From Peteryoungia ipomoeae (GTDB taxonomy: Bacteria; Pseudomonadota; Alphaproteobacteria; Rhizobiales; Rhizobiaceae): 64,000 bases of DNA. Shown here piece by piece: positions 24,698 to 35,303 of this stretch. The notes beneath the pieces are model-generated. The model did not search any database. It saw only the letters and a program-made list of their open reading frames with translations, and was not told where the DNA came from. The DNA is taken from contig NZ_STGV01000009.1 in NCBI RefSeq assembly GCF_004912165.1, positions 1-64,000 of the forward strand, in the 5' to 3' direction. A program made the position numbers and the translations under genes. Each line of letters starts with the position of its first letter. Position 1 is the stretch's first letter.

Positions 24698-25678
24698 TTA
24701 TTCTCCAGTTTTCCGTTGATAGTTTAACCGGTAATCGCGGAAGAGATCCGGCAACTTGTCGAGCACGAACGCCGCAAATTCGGGCGACGTCTTCTTGTCG
24801 ATCGTCAGTTCGACCTTCGATTTGCTGTTCTTGACCAGGGCCAAGCGCTCGCCTTCAGAGGTGGACAGAACTCCCGGAGCACCTTTCTCAGGCTTTCGCG
24901 GCTTCAAAATCGAGATCACGGCCTTAAAGCGCTCCGGCGAAGGCAGATTCTGCATACTCCTAGCCGCCCTCAGGGCTTCCTGAGGATCGCCGGTTTTCTC
25001 CAAGAGTTCGGAGAGTTCCTGCCAGCTTCGCCGACCGACGCCGGGCGCTGGGCCTATCGTATCGATGATCTCCGCGGGCAGTGCCTCCACCAAGGTAAGC
25101 ATTGTCGATAGGTCGCTCTTAGCGACTGACATCGAGGACATAATCACATCTCGGCTAAAGCGCTCCTTCAACCGCGCAGCAAACCGTGCCTTTTCAATGA
25201 ACGACAGATCTTCGCGCTCGTTGTTCTCCTGGCCTTGCGCGATGACCAGCTGCTCGTCGGAAAGTTCACGTACGATGGCTTTCGCTTGCAGGCCGAGATC
25301 CTTCAAGGCCCTTAAACGCCGATGTCCGAAGGCTACCTGATATCGCCCGTCCTTTTCCGGGTGGAGACGGACCAGAATGGGGACCTGTTGCCCTTGCTCC
25401 TTGATGGATTCGCGAAGCCCGTCGATATCGCCTTCCATGCGATCCTGGACGAAGGAAGGCTCAACGAGCGACGGGTCAATCTCGATGACTATCTGGCCGT
25501 CGGCCAAACCCTTCTCAATTTCATCCGCGCGACGGCTACGCTCTTTCAAATCGTTCACCGATCTTTTGACGGCAGACATCGCCCCATTGCTGACGCCTTG
25601 GAGTGGACGCGCAAGCGGTGCAGCGGCCGACGGCGAGGACGTTGCTGGGATATCGGCGAAAAGGTTTTTTCGGCTCAT
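24698..25678 (-). CDS. repB: RepB partition protein (ParB-like)
   Basis: 326 residues; starts MSRKNLFADIP at the ATG overlapping the repA stop (ATGA at 25675-25678). The ParB N-terminal domain shows IVIEIDPSLVEPSFVQDRM, GQQVPILVRLHPEKDG and the box GHRRLRAL, followed by ALQAKAIVRELSDEQLV, an HTH region and the RepB domain. It binds parS (candidate at 22650) and loads onto DNA for segregation by RepA. Middle gene of repABC. Confidence 0.95.
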   Translation of the reverse strand: MSRKNLFADIPATSSPSAAAPLARPLQGVSNGAMSAVKRSVNDLKERSRRADEIEKGLADGQIVIEIDPSLVEPSFVQDRMEGDIDGLRESIKEQGQQVPILVRLHPEKDGRYQVAFGHRRLRALKDLGLQAKAIVRELSDEQLVIAQGQENNEREDLSFIEKARFAARLKERFSRDVIMSSMSVAKSDLSTMLTLVEALPAEIIDTIGPAPGVGRRSWQELSELLEKTGDPQEALRAARSMQNLPSPERFKAVISILKPRKPEKGAPGVLSTSEGERLALVKNSKSKVELTIDKKTSPEFAAFVLDKLPDLFRDYRLNYQRKTGE

Positions 25679-26901
25679 TTTCGGCCCCATGTCTTTTTGA
25701 TCAAGTCTTCGATTTCAGCATTCACGCTGGTCATCGACTCTAACGCCCGGTCATAGGTCGAGCGGGTGAATTGACTCCGGTCAACTTCGAAAAGCGTCTG
25801 ATTGGTCAAGCCCGCATCAGAAATCGCTGTGCTCTTTACCATCGAGTTGACCATGACATTGGCGCCGAACAACGATCTAAGGAAGGCAAGCATTTGATGC
25901 TGAGGTCCATCGGAGGGCTCAAAGCGGGTGACCAGGTAGCGCATCCAGTTGATTTTGTCGCGCGCTCCAGCGTCGGCAATGGTATCCATCAGGTCGGACA
26001 TCATCGACAAGAATTGGTTCATTGAAAGCACGTCCAGCATCTGTGGGTGAACTGTGATCACCACGGAGGTCGCCGCAGTCAGCGCCGAGAGCGTCAGGTA
26101 GCCGAGCTGCGGTGGGCAATCGATCACCACGACATCATAAGCGTCCTGGATCTCCTCGATAGCGTCAGAAACACGTGCGAAGAATATCTTGTCATGACTG
26201 CCCTTGTTTGCCAGGGCCATCGGCGTGGTGTGCTCAAACTCCATCAGCTCCAGATTGCCGGGAATCAGATGGAGTCCAGGTATGTAGGTTGCCCGAACTA
26301 TGTCCTGGATAGGCCTGCGCTCATCGTCGTAGCGGATCGCGCCGTAGATGGTATCGTTGGCCCCAACATCGAGTTCCGGCTGGCTGCCGAACAAGGCTGA
26401 AAGGCTCGCCTGTGGGTCGAGGTCGATGGCGAGAACGCGGTAGCCACGCAGCGCCAGATACTGAGCCAGGTGCGCCGAGCTCGTTGTCTTGCCAGAACCG
26501 CCCTTGAAGTTCATTACCGCCAGAACTTGAAGCTCTTCACCGTCGCGGCGATGGGGCAGGTAGCGCCCGGCCGGACGGCTGCCGGCATCCATGTATTGGC
26601 GGATCGTTGCCAAATCCTCGACTGAATAGGTGCGGCGATTCCCGGGACCAGCAGCGACCTTGAAATTCAGAGATTCGTCCTTTTCCATCTCGGCGACGAT
26701 GGTGCGAAGATACCCCTCCGCGACATCGAATAGCTTCTCTGCCTCGGCGGGGGAGAAATGACGGATCGTTTTCCGCGCGTGCGGCGGAAACATCTTGGTC
26801 TGGTAAGCTTGGAGCTGAGTCGAAAGCGAATGAGAATGCTCACGAACCAGATCGCGAAAGCCGGAAAACTCCTGCTCACCGCCAATTTCCAAATTCACCA
26901 T
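25675..26901 (-). CDS. repA: RepA partition ATPase (ParA-like)
   Basis: 408 residues. The N-terminal ~120 residues form the extended HTH region of type Ia ParA proteins (FSPAEAEKLFDVAEGYL; RRTYSVEDLATIRQYMD). Deviant Walker A motif NFKGGSGKTTS near residue 132, then DLDPQASLSALFG and VVVIDCPPQLGYLTL. Moves RepB-parS complexes and, with RepB, represses the operon from a promoter in 26902-27100. Divergent from the trb operon, as in Ti plasmids. Confidence 0.95.
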   Translation of the reverse strand: MVNLEIGGEQEFSGFRDLVREHSHSLSTQLQAYQTKMFPPHARKTIRHFSPAEAEKLFDVAEGYLRTIVAEMEKDESLNFKVAAGPGNRRTYSVEDLATIRQYMDAGSRPAGRYLPHRRDGEELQVLAVMNFKGGSGKTTSSAHLAQYLALRGYRVLAIDLDPQASLSALFGSQPELDVGANDTIYGAIRYDDERRPIQDIVRATYIPGLHLIPGNLELMEFEHTTPMALANKGSHDKIFFARVSDAIEEIQDAYDVVVIDCPPQLGYLTLSALTAATSVVITVHPQMLDVLSMNQFLSMMSDLMDTIADAGARDKINWMRYLVTRFEPSDGPQHQMLAFLRSLFGANVMVNSMVKSTAISDAGLTNQTLFEVDRSQFTRSTYDRALESMTSVNAEIEDLIKKTWGRK

Positions 26902-27491
26902 ATTCTCGCCTTCCTATCCAAATTCGCGGACTTAAGCCTGCGTTCGGCTAAACTCCGCAACCACTAAGGCGCGATTTGGCCAGGTCCGCAAGCGCTTTAA
27001 AGTTAACAAGACCTTAACGCTCGCTCACGTTGTCACTAAAATGGGGAATTTAATTTCGTTAAAACAATGCCTTACGCTTTTTGCAACACTCGGATAAAAG
27101 CGTCGAAAAAGGAGTCCAAAGCTCAAGCGAGGTGAACTGCGGGTCGCCGCAGCAAACGCAAATAATTGCGCTTCGCCCGAATCGCAGTCGCAGGGCTGCT
27201 TTTGCTGCTGTTGGCTTACCATCGTTGAATTCAACTCTCTGCTTCTGTCACCACCGAATGTCGCCTTGGTAGGTCTTCGCCGAGTGGTGGCCGATAAATG
27301 GAGGACTTTAGGCTCACACCCGGCGTTGGAACGTCAATTTTCTCCGATCCATAAAGTGCGGCGCCGATGTTGGACCGGTCAAATCATGGGCGAGGAAAAA
27401 CTTTGCCTGAAACGGGTAGAGGCTGCGAGGTGCAGATCTGCACCTCGACTTCCAACCCGTATCTCGCTTGTTTAGCGCCGAAACCCACGAG
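26902..27491. promoter_or_regulatory. repA-trbB divergent regulatory region
   Basis: 590 bases without a credible gene. The repA side (26990-27070) is AT-rich with TTAA motifs and should carry the repABC promoter. The trb side carries the tra box. In Ti plasmids the acyl-homoserine-lactone synthase gene traI begins the operon here; no traI-like reading frame or remnant is seen. A minor inverted repeat CTGCGG/CCGCAG lies near 27137. Confidence 0.6.
27428..27445. promoter_or_regulatory. tra box (TraR operator) before trbB
   Basis: AGGTGCAGATCTGCACCT, an 18-bp palindrome that is perfect out to 27426-27447. Its centre GTGCAGATCTGCAC is identical to the core of Ti-plasmid tra boxes. It ends 46 bases before the trbB ATG, so TraR could activate trb, and possibly repABC as in Ti plasmids. 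Confidence 0.88.
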
Positions 27492-28472
27492 ATGACGGTG
27501 CCGTTCATGCTACAATCGCACTCCCGACTTGTCCGCAAATTACAAGACGCCCTCGGCGAACGCTTATGCATCGCCCTTGATGACCCGACGGTTGTCGAGA
27601 TCATGCTTAATCCAGATGGGAAGCTTTTCATCGAGAGACTGGGGCATGGCGTTGCCGCCGCGGGCGAGATGTGCGCGTCCGCTGCAGAAACGGTCATTGG
27701 CTCTGTCGCACATGCCCTGCAATCGGAGACAGATGCTGACAGACCGATCGTTTCAGGTGAGCTTCCTATTGGCGGGCATCGTTTCGAGGGCTTGTTGCCG
27801 CCGGTAGTCCAGGCACCGACGTTTACGATCCGCCGCCGTGCATCCCGACTGATCCCGCTTGAGGACTACGTCACCTCGAAAATCATGACGGAAGCACAGG
27901 CGGCGATCATTCGCAGCGCCATTGCCGACCGGCTGAACATTGTCATCGCCGGTGGGACTGGGTCTGGAAAAACAACGCTTGCCAACGCCGTCATTGCCGA
28001 GGTCATCAACACGGCCCCGGAGGATCGAATGGTGATCCTCGAAGACACCGCCGAAATCCAATGCAGCGCCGAGAATGCAGTCTGCCTCCACACGAGTGAC
28101 GCCGTCGATATGGCGCGCCTTCTCAAAAGCACGATGCGCCTTCGGCCGGACCGCATCATCGTGGGGGAGGTACGTGATGGAGCGGCGCTGACACTTCTCA
28201 AAGCCTGGAATACGGGTCATCCGGGAGGTGTAACCACGATCCATTCCAACTCTGCGATGTCTGCTCTTCGCCGTCTCGAGCAGCTGACTGCCGAGGTGAG
28301 CCAACAGCCGATGCAAGCCGTGATCGGCGAGGCCATCGACCTGGTGATCTCCATCGAGCGAGCGGGCAGGGGAAGGCGGGTGCGAGAAGTGCTCCACATC
28401 GAGGGCTTCAACGGATCACGCTACCAGACCGAACACTACCCCCAGATTGATGAGAACAGCCATGCTGCATAA
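27492..28472 (+). CDS. trbB: TrbB, VirB11-type ATPase
   Basis: 326-residue hexameric traffic ATPase of the mating-pair system. Walker [13 protein letters not shown] near residue 157, Walker B/Asp box [12 protein letters not shown], His box [12 protein letters not shown], and the Arg-rich [21 protein letters not shown] segment. First gene of the trb operon here. The ATG at 27492 was preferred over an upstream TTG (27468); ATG 27507 is also possible. Confidence 0.95.
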   Translation: MTVPFMLQSHSRLVRKLQDALGERLCIALDDPTVVEIMLNPDGKLFIERLGHGVAAAGEMCASAAETVIGSVAHALQSETDADRPIVSGELPIGGHRFEGLLPPVVQAPTFTIRRRASRLIPLEDYVTSKIMTEAQAAIIRSAIADRLNIVIAGGTGSGKTTLANAVIAEVINTAPEDRMVILEDTAEIQCSAENAVCLHTSDAVDMARLLKSTMRLRPDRIIVGEVRDGAALTLLKAWNTGHPGGVTTIHSNSAMSALRRLEQLTAEVSQQPMQAVIGEAIDLVISIERAGRGRRVREVLHIEGFNGSRYQTEHYPQIDENSHAA

Positions 28473-28851
28473 ACGCCCCATCCAACTGGGCCTTCTCACT
28501 GCCCTCTGCTTTACTTGCATTGCCGCCCCGGCACTTGCTGGATCCGGCGGAAACCTCCCCTGGGAGGCTCCACTCGAACAAATACAGGAATCCATCACCG
28601 GCCCAGTTGCCGGCTACATCGCGCTCGCTGCCGTCGCAATTTCTGGCGCCATGCTGATTTTCGGTGGCGAGCTCAATGATTTCGCGCGACGCCTGATCTA
28701 CATCGTCATGGTCGCCGGCATTCTGCTTGGCGCGACAACCATTGTTGGCCTTTTCGGATCGACGGGCGCTTCTGTCGCTTTGCTCAACAGCACAAGTCGG
28801 ATTGCCAATGTCGCCGTCTTGATCGGAGCAGGGGAGGGGGCAAATGGCTGA
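28450..28851 (+). CDS. trbC: TrbC, prepilin (VirB2-like)
   Basis: 133 residues: signal sequence ([20 protein letters not shown]) followed by a two-helix pilin core ([42 protein letters not shown]). Expected to be processed and assembled into the conjugative pilus; TrbC-type pilins are cyclised by a TraF-type peptidase, and traF is present at 42.3 kb. Start could also be the ATG at 28462. Confidence 0.9.
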   Translation: MRTAMLHKRPIQLGLLTALCFTCIAAPALAGSGGNLPWEAPLEQIQESITGPVAGYIALAAVAISGAMLIFGGELNDFARRLIYIVMVAGILLGATTIVGLFGSTGASVALLNSTSRIANVAVLIGAGEGANG

Positions 28852-29143
28852 AGCCGGCAGCAGTCTCCGCCGCAACCGAATTCATCGGGCATTGTCGCGA
28901 GCCACACTCTTGATCGGCGCCGATCGCGAACTCGTCCTTCTAACCGGACTTGTCTCCGTCATCCTGATCTTCGTCGTCCTGACCGTCTATTCCGCGATTT
29001 TCGGGATCGCAATCTGGATCGGGCTGGTTGGCATTCTGCGCATGATGGCAAAGGCTGATCCGCTTATGCGCCAGGTCTATGTGCGCCATTTGAACTACCG
29101 CGGTCACTATCTGCCGACCTCATCGCCCTGGCGTCAATTCTGA
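28844..29143 (+). CDS. trbD: TrbD, VirB3-like inner-membrane protein
   Basis: 99 residues with two adjacent membrane segments ([38 protein letters not shown]) preceded by the family N-terminus [18 protein letters not shown]. Overlaps trbC by 8 bases. Functions with TrbE in assembly of the pilus. Confidence 0.92.
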   Translation: MAEAGSSLRRNRIHRALSRATLLIGADRELVLLTGLVSVILIFVVLTVYSAIFGIAIWIGLVGILRMMAKADPLMRQVYVRHLNYRGHYLPTSSPWRQF

Positions 29144-29152
29144 GGGTCGTTG

Positions 29153-31588
29153 ATGGTTGCTCTACGCAGGTTTCGATCCAAGAACCCGTCCTTCGCAGAT
29201 CTGGTCCCCTATGCAGGCCTGGTCGACAATGGCATCCTGCTGCTGAAAGACGGAAGCCTGATGGCCGGCTGGTACTTCGCCGGCCCCGACAGCGAAAGCG
29301 CCACCGATTTCGAGCGCAACGAACTGTCCCGACAGATCAACGCAATCCTGTCTCAGCTTGGCACCGGGTGGATGATCCAGGTGGAAGCGGTCCGGGTGCA
29401 AACCACTGCATATCCGTCGGCCGAGCGAAGCCATTTCACGGACATGGTGACGCGGCTGATAGACGAGGAACGTCGCAGCCATTTCGGCAGGGAAGCTGGG
29501 CACTTCGAGAGCCGCCATGCGCTCATTCTGACATACCGACCGGTGGAGCCCGGCAAAACCCGGCTCACCCGCTACGTCTATTCTGATGCGGAAAGCCGCA
29601 ACGAGAGTTATGCCGACACGGCACTCAAGGCGTTTCGCCATTCGATCCGCGAGATCGAGCAGTATCTTGGCAATGTCATTTCGCTGCAGAGAATGCGGAC
29701 GCGAGAGGTGCCCGAGCGCGGCGGCGCTCAGGTGGCCCGCTATGACGAGCTGTTTCAATTCATCCGCTTTGCCATCACCGGGGAAAACCACCCCGTGCGG
29801 CTTCCAGAAATCCCGATGTACCTGGACTGGCTTGCAACAGCAGAGCTGGAACATGGGCTGACACCGCGGATCGAAGGGCGGTTCCTGGCCGTGGTTGCCA
29901 TCGACGGGCTGCCCGCCGAGAGCTGGCCCGGGATCCTCAACAGCCTCGACCTCATGCCCTTGACCTATCGCTGGTCCTCACGCTTCATCTTCCTCGATCC
30001 GCAGGAGGCCCGTGAGCGCCTTGAACGAACGCGCAAGAAATGGCTGCAAAAGGTCAGGCCTTTTCTCGACCAGTTGTTTCAGACCCAGTCCCGTTCGATC
30101 GATCAGGACGCCTTGGCGATGGTGGCCGAGACCGAGGACGCAATCGCTGAGGCCTCATCGCAGCTCGTTTCATACGGCTACTACACCCCGGTCATCGTCA
30201 TTTTCGACCAGAGCCGCGAGCGCCTGCAGGAGAAGGCAGAAGCCGTTCGACGTCTGGTTCAAGCCGAAGGGTTCGGCGCCAGGATCGAGACACTGAATGC
30301 GACGGACGCATTTTTGGGAAGCCTGCCGGGCAACTGGTATTGCAATATCCGGGAACCGCTGATCAACACCCGCAACCTTGCAGACCTCATACCGCTAAAC
30401 TCGGTCTGGTCGGGAAGTCCTGTGGCGCCCTGTCCCTTCTATCCCAAGGCTGCTCCGCCACTGATGCAGGTGGCTTCGGGGTCGACACCCTTTCGGCTCA
30501 ACCTGCATGTCGGCGATGTTGGTCACACGCTGATCTTTGGCCCGACCGGGTCCGGTAAATCCACGCTTCTGTCGCTGATTGCAGCGCAATTCTGCCGATA
30601 TGAACAGGCGCAAGTCTTTGCCTTCGACAAGGGCTGTTCGATGATGCCGCTGACGCTGGGTGTCGGAGGCGATCACTACGAGATCGGCGGAGAGGAAGAG
30701 GAGGGAAGACACCTCGCATTCTGCCCGCTGTCTGATCTTTCGTCGGAAGCCGACAGAGCCTGGGCCTGCAAATGGATCGAGATCCTCATTTCACTGCAAG
30801 GGGTCACACTGACTCCAGACCATCGCAATGCGATCTCCAGGCAGATCAGCCTGATGTCCTCAGCGTCGGGCCGATCTCTTTCCGACTTTGTCAGCGGCGT
30901 GCAGCTGCGCGACATCAAGGATGCGCTTCACCACTACACGGTCGACGGGCCAATGGGTCAGCTTCTGGATGCCGAGAGCGACGGTCTCGAACTGGGCCGG
31001 TTTCAGTGCTTCGAGATCGAGCAGTTGATGAACATGGGCGAGCGCAACCTGGTGCCTGTCCTCACATACCTGTTCCGGCGGATCGAAAAGAGGCTTGATG
31101 GGTCTCCAAGCCTGATCATCCTGGATGAGGCCTGGCTGATGCTCGGCCACTCGGTGTTTCGGGAGAAGATCCGCGAATGGCTCAAGGTTCTGCGCAAGGC
31201 AAATTGCGCCGTCGTCCTTTCCACCCAGTCGATATCGGATGCGGAGCGATCGGGGATTATCGATGTCCTCAAGGAATCTTGCCCAACCAAGATCTGCCTT
31301 GCCAATGGTGCTGCTCGCGAGAAGGGAACGCGGGAATTCTACGAGCGCATCGGTTTCAACGAACGACAGATCGAGATCGTCGCAAACGCCATTCCAAAGC
31401 GGGATTATTACGTGGCGTCTGCTGACGGCCGCCGGCTCTTCGATATGGCACTTGGGCCCGTCACCCTTTCCTTCGTCGGTTCTTCCGGCAAGGCGGATCT
31501 GGCGCGCATTCGGGCCCTTTCATCCAAACACGGCAAGGACTGGCCAATCCACTGGCTTACCGAGAGAGGGATCAAACATGATGTTTAA
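29153..31588 (+). CDS. trbE: TrbE, VirB4-type ATPase
   Basis: 811-residue ATPase of the type IV secretion channel. Walker A FGPTGSGKST around residue 462, Walker B SLIILDEAWLML around 650, and VLSTQSISDA downstream. The N-terminal CagE/TrbE domain is full length. ATG at 29153 has GAGGG 7 bases upstream. Powers pilus assembly and substrate transfer; its end overlaps trbJ. Confidence 0.95.
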   Translation: MVALRRFRSKNPSFADLVPYAGLVDNGILLLKDGSLMAGWYFAGPDSESATDFERNELSRQINAILSQLGTGWMIQVEAVRVQTTAYPSAERSHFTDMVTRLIDEERRSHFGREAGHFESRHALILTYRPVEPGKTRLTRYVYSDAESRNESYADTALKAFRHSIREIEQYLGNVISLQRMRTREVPERGGAQVARYDELFQFIRFAITGENHPVRLPEIPMYLDWLATAELEHGLTPRIEGRFLAVVAIDGLPAESWPGILNSLDLMPLTYRWSSRFIFLDPQEARERLERTRKKWLQKVRPFLDQLFQTQSRSIDQDALAMVAETEDAIAEASSQLVSYGYYTPVIVIFDQSRERLQEKAEAVRRLVQAEGFGARIETLNATDAFLGSLPGNWYCNIREPLINTRNLADLIPLNSVWSGSPVAPCPFYPKAAPPLMQVASGSTPFRLNLHVGDVGHTLIFGPTGSGKSTLLSLIAAQFCRYEQAQVFAFDKGCSMMPLTLGVGGDHYEIGGEEEEGRHLAFCPLSDLSSEADRAWACKWIEILISLQGVTLTPDHRNAISRQISLMSSASGRSLSDFVSGVQLRDIKDALHHYTVDGPMGQLLDAESDGLELGRFQCFEIEQLMNMGERNLVPVLTYLFRRIEKRLDGSPSLIILDEAWLMLGHSVFREKIREWLKVLRKANCAVVLSTQSISDAERSGIIDVLKESCPTKICLANGAAREKGTREFYERIGFNERQIEIVANAIPKRDYYVASADGRRLFDMALGPVTLSFVGSSGKADLARIRALSSKHGKDWPIHWLTERGIKHDV

Positions 31589-32390
31589 AGACAGACCGCA
31601 TCACGGGATGGAGCGGATATTCTTCAGCCTGGTCCTTGCCACATGCCTGACCGCCAACCCAGTCCGATCGCATGCGGGTGCGGCGACCGGTGGTGCCACG
31701 GAATGGACGCAGCTTCTCAACAATGGCGAACTCGTCTCGCTTGTCGGGCAGTCGGGTCAGCAAATCGAAAATCAGATCACCCAAATCAGCCAGCTTGCAG
31801 AGCAGATCCAAAACCAGCTCAAAATCTATCAGAACATGCTACAGAACACCGCCCAGCTTCCATCCCATGTCTGGGGTCAGGTCGAACGTGACCTCGGGCA
31901 GTTGCGCGAGATTGTGGATCAGGGGCAGGGCATCGCATTCTCGATGGGCAATGCTGACGATCTGCTGCGCCAAAGGTTCAAGAGCTATGCCGAGTTGAAG
32001 ACGGACCTGCCGGATGCAGAGAGCTTCTCCTCCACCTATCAGGCATGGTCCGACACCAACCGGGACACGATTGCCGGGACCCTTAGAGCCGCGTCACTGA
32101 CGGCAGAGCAGTTCGACAGCGAAGAAGCCACCATGACCGAGCTTCGATCGATGTCGCAGTCGGCGGATGGTCAGATGAAGGCGCTGCAGGTTGGGCACCA
32201 GATTGCGGCTCAGCAAGTGTCCCAGATCCAGAAGCTTCGCGGCATCGTGTCCCAGCAAACGACGATGATGGGCACTTGGCTGCAAAGTGAACAAACGGAC
32301 AAGGATCTTTCCCAGGCTCGCCGCGAAGCATTCTTCAATGCCGACGTTCAGGACATCCCGGAGGGACAGAAAATGGAGCCGCGCTGGTGA
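31578..32390 (+). CDS. trbJ: TrbJ, VirB5-like secreted protein
   Basis: 270 residues with a signal peptide (ILATCLTANPVRSHAG region) and long Gln-rich helices (QIENQITQISQLAEQIQNQL; KIYQNMLQNTAQL). VirB5-like proteins sit at the pilus tip. Start overlaps trbE; end overlaps trbK. Its C-terminus GQKMEPRW closely resembles that of TrbK. Confidence 0.92.
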   Translation: MMFKDRPHHGMERIFFSLVLATCLTANPVRSHAGAATGGATEWTQLLNNGELVSLVGQSGQQIENQITQISQLAEQIQNQLKIYQNMLQNTAQLPSHVWGQVERDLGQLREIVDQGQGIAFSMGNADDLLRQRFKSYAELKTDLPDAESFSSTYQAWSDTNRDTIAGTLRAASLTAEQFDSEEATMTELRSMSQSADGQMKALQVGHQIAAQQVSQIQKLRGIVSQQTTMMGTWLQSEQTDKDLSQARREAFFNADVQDIPEGQKMEPRW

Positions 32391-32593
32391 ACATCCGCCT
32401 GAAACTCGTCACCATCCTGATCGTCGTCGCTGCGCTTTCTTCAGCTGCAACCGCCGTGATCACCAAATTCTCAGTCATCCAGACCACCTCGGAAATGAGT
32501 GATGAGCAACGCTCAACCCGGGAAAAATTCTTCGGCACGAATGGCACGCTTCAAGCAATCGAAAAGGGTCAGGAGATGCGCCCGCGATGGTGA
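32387..32593 (+). CDS. trbK: TrbK, putative entry-exclusion protein
   Basis: 68 residues, GTG start overlapping trbJ. One N-terminal hydrophobic segment (LVTILIVVAALSSAATAVITK) and a charged tail ending GQEMRPRW. TrbK proteins block entry of related plasmids; the well-known ones are lipoproteins, but no lipobox Cys is present here, so this one would stay membrane-anchored by its leader or be cleaved. Family call rests on position between trbJ and trbL. Confidence 0.82.
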   Translation: MNIRLKLVTILIVVAALSSAATAVITKFSVIQTTSEMSDEQRSTREKFFGTNGTLQAIEKGQEMRPRW

Positions 32594-33768
32594 GAGATCT
32601 CAAGCCAATTTTGGCAGCACTCGTTGCGGCAGGCTTCGCTTGCATCCTGTCCACCGCGCCGGCGCTTGCACAGACCGGTCAGGTCCTGACGGAGCTGGAA
32701 AACCAGGTTTCCGCTGCAGCAAAGGGGTGGGAGAACACAATCATTGAGGCTGCTCGATCCTTGTTTTGGATCCTGGCTGGTATCGAAGTCGGGATCGCCG
32801 CCGTTTGGCTCGCAATCCAGGCAGCATCCCTTGATAGTTGGTTTGCCGAACTCGTGCGTCGCATCATGTTCATCGGCTTCTTCGCATTCGTTCTTGCCCA
32901 AGGGCCGACATTTGCAAAGGCCGTGGTCGACAGCCTGTTCCAGATCGGATCTGGCAGCGGAACGGCCTCACCGGCTGAAGTCTTCGACGCGGGGATCCGT
33001 GTTGCCGCTCAAATGTCGGAGCAGGCAAAGTTCGGCGTCTTCGAGGACAATGCGCTCGCAATTGCTGCAGTTCTTGCCATGGGCATCGTGGTCATCTGCT
33101 TCTCGCTCGTTGCAGCGATCTTTGTCTCCGTCATGGTCGAAATGTATGTCGGCTTGCTCGCCGGCATGATCATGCTGGGTCTTGGCGGTTCCTCCTATAC
33201 GAAGGATTTCGCGGTTCGATATCTGGTCTATGCCTTTGGTGTCGGCATGAAGCTGATGGCGCTCGTGATGATCTCCAAAATCGGCTCAGAGGTCCTGCTG
33301 GGCCTGGCTGAAGCGCCGACCGCAGAAACCGACCAGTTCATCACAACGCTTGCGATCGCCGGCATATCCGTCGTCGTCTTCATCATCTCCATGTACGTCC
33401 CCAACATCATGCAAGGAGTGGTGCAGGGCGCATCCGTCACTGGCGGCATGGAAACCATAAGGCACGGAGCCCAAGCGGGCCAGATGGCACTCGGAGGCGC
33501 CGTCCTTGGCGGCAAAGTGGCAGCTGCCGGATATGCAGCGGCAAAGACTGCCCATGCTGAAGGGGCATCCGTCGGAGGCGCCGCCTACCACGGCGCAGTG
33601 GCGGGTATCGGTTCCGGCTTGGCGGCCGTTGGATCCGCCGCGATGGACAAGGCGATTGGAGCCCCCGGCGCCCATGCCAGTACGCTTCTCGGGTTGGCGA
33701 ACGCCAAGCTCGATCAGGCCAGCAGCAGCGCGAAGATGCCGTCTGCGGCTTCTCCCAAGCAATCTTGA
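32587..33768 (+). CDS. trbL: TrbL, VirB6-type membrane channel protein
   Basis: 393 residues; signal-like N-terminus ([13 protein letters not shown]) then five or six membrane segments ([52 protein letters not shown]) and an Ala/Gly-rich tail. Forms part of the inner-membrane DNA channel. Overlaps trbK. Confidence 0.93.
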   Translation: MVRDLKPILAALVAAGFACILSTAPALAQTGQVLTELENQVSAAAKGWENTIIEAARSLFWILAGIEVGIAAVWLAIQAASLDSWFAELVRRIMFIGFFAFVLAQGPTFAKAVVDSLFQIGSGSGTASPAEVFDAGIRVAAQMSEQAKFGVFEDNALAIAAVLAMGIVVICFSLVAAIFVSVMVEMYVGLLAGMIMLGLGGSSYTKDFAVRYLVYAFGVGMKLMALVMISKIGSEVLLGLAEAPTAETDQFITTLAIAGISVVVFIISMYVPNIMQGVVQGASVTGGMETIRHGAQAGQMALGGAVLGGKVAAAGYAAAKTAHAEGASVGGAAYHGAVAGIGSGLAAVGSAAMDKAIGAPGAHASTLLGLANAKLDQASSSAKMPSAASPKQS

Positions 33769-33784
33769 ACGAACTGACAAGGAC

Positions 33785-34453
33785 ATGCCGATGGCAGTGC
33801 AACGCGCACCGGAAAACCCGTATCTTGCTGCAAGGCAGGAATGGTCGGAACGATACGGCTCTTACGTCAAGGCGGCCGCGGCATGGCGGGCGGTCGGCAT
33901 CTTGAGCCTCGGCATTTCTGTTATCGGCTTCAGCTATGCGCTTTATCTGAGCACGCAGGTCAAGCTCGTGCCTTACATCGTCGAGGTCGACAAGCTCGGG
34001 AATACCGTCACTGGCGGCTTCCCTCAGCAGATCGAATATGCCGACCCGAGGGTTGTGCGGGCGACACTCGGAAATTTCGTCGCGAGTTTCCGTTCCATCA
34101 CGCCGGATGCCGTGGTGCAGAAGCAGTACATCGATCGCACCTACGCGCTTTTGCGGACGAGCGACCCGTCGACGCAGAAGGTCAATGCCTGGTTCCGCGC
34201 AAACTCCCCCTTTGAGAAAGCGGTGAGCGCGACCGTCGCAATCGAAGTCAACAACATCGTTGCGCTGTCCAATCACACCTACCAGCTGGATTGGACGGAG
34301 TATGAACGCGACCGAAAGGGAAAGGAATTGGCCACCCGGCGCTTCCGAGGGATCGCAACGGTCGCGATCACCTCACCCCAGGATGAAGCAACCATCCGTC
34401 TCAATCCAATCGGCGTCTACATCACGGACTTCGATTGGACAGCGCAACTTTGA
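33785..34453 (+). CDS. trbF: TrbF, VirB8-type assembly protein
   Basis: 222 residues: short cytoplasmic start ([20 protein letters not shown]), one membrane segment, then the NTF2-like periplasmic domain with [11 protein letters not shown] and [12 protein letters not shown] ending ([12 protein letters not shown]). Nucleates the channel. ATG at 33785, 17 bases after trbL. Confidence 0.93.
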   Translation: MPMAVQRAPENPYLAARQEWSERYGSYVKAAAAWRAVGILSLGISVIGFSYALYLSTQVKLVPYIVEVDKLGNTVTGGFPQQIEYADPRVVRATLGNFVASFRSITPDAVVQKQYIDRTYALLRTSDPSTQKVNAWFRANSPFEKAVSATVAIEVNNIVALSNHTYQLDWTEYERDRKGKELATRRFRGIATVAITSPQDEATIRLNPIGVYITDFDWTAQL

Positions 34454-34469
34454 CAGCAGGGATCCTGGA

Positions 34470-35300
34470 ATGACGATCACAAAAAACAAAGCGCTGGCTG
34501 GCTCGGTCTTGGCGATTGCGGTCTCGCTCGCCTTCAGTCTGCCGGCGAGTGCTCAGAGCCTGACCAACAACGAAGCCCGCGCCACCAATCTGTCCGGCAA
34601 GTGGCGAGGTCAGGCTGGCCTCGTCACGCGCGGACCAGACGGCAAGGTCATCTTCCTCTTCGGAGAAACGCAGCCCTCGGTCGTCTGCTCTCCCTTGCAG
34701 GTTTGCGATATCGAGCTGCAGGGCGGGGAGATCGTTCGCGACGTTCTCGTCGGCGATACCGTGCGCTGGAAAGTTGAGCCGGCAACGTCGGGCGCTGCTG
34801 GCGGGCAAGCGATCCACCTCATCGTCAAACCCTCAGAACCGGGCCTCGTGACGTCCATGGTCGTCACCACGTCGCGCCGCACCTATCATATTCAACTGAA
34901 GTCCCATCCAAGCCAATACATGGCGCGTGTCGGGTTCGAATATCCGGAGGATGCGGCAACGAAACTGGCGGATATCAATGCGAGGGTTCAGGCGATGAAT
35001 GGACCCGGCGGGGGCACGGCACCCGAACAGCTCTCCTTCTCCTTTTCGATGAGTGGCAATGCCCCGTGGCGGCCGAAACGCGTCTATTCCGACGGCCAGA
35101 AGACCTACATCCAGTTCGCACGCTCGATATCCGGCCAGGATGCGCCGGTTCTCTTCGTCGTTTCGGGCGGGCAGAACCGTGTCGTGAACTACCGCATGAA
35201 GAACGACATGATGATCGTCGACTACAATATCGACAAGGCGGTCCTCTTGTCCGGGGTCGGATGGCGCCAGCAGAAAATCACCATCAAGCGGGGAGGGTAA
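34470..35300 (+). CDS. trbG: TrbG, VirB9-type outer-membrane core protein
   Basis: 276 residues with a signal peptide (cleavage near ASAQS). VirB9/CagX features: [63 protein letters not shown] and the C-terminal [13 protein letters not shown]. Builds the outer core ring with TrbH and TrbI. Confidence 0.94.
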   Translation: MTITKNKALAGSVLAIAVSLAFSLPASAQSLTNNEARATNLSGKWRGQAGLVTRGPDGKVIFLFGETQPSVVCSPLQVCDIELQGGEIVRDVLVGDTVRWKVEPATSGAAGGQAIHLIVKPSEPGLVTSMVVTTSRRTYHIQLKSHPSQYMARVGFEYPEDAATKLADINARVQAMNGPGGGTAPEQLSFSFSMSGNAPWRPKRVYSDGQKTYIQFARSISGQDAPVLFVVSGGQNRVVNYRMKNDMMIVDYNIDKAVLLSGVGWRQQKITIKRGG

Positions 35301-35303
35301 GGC

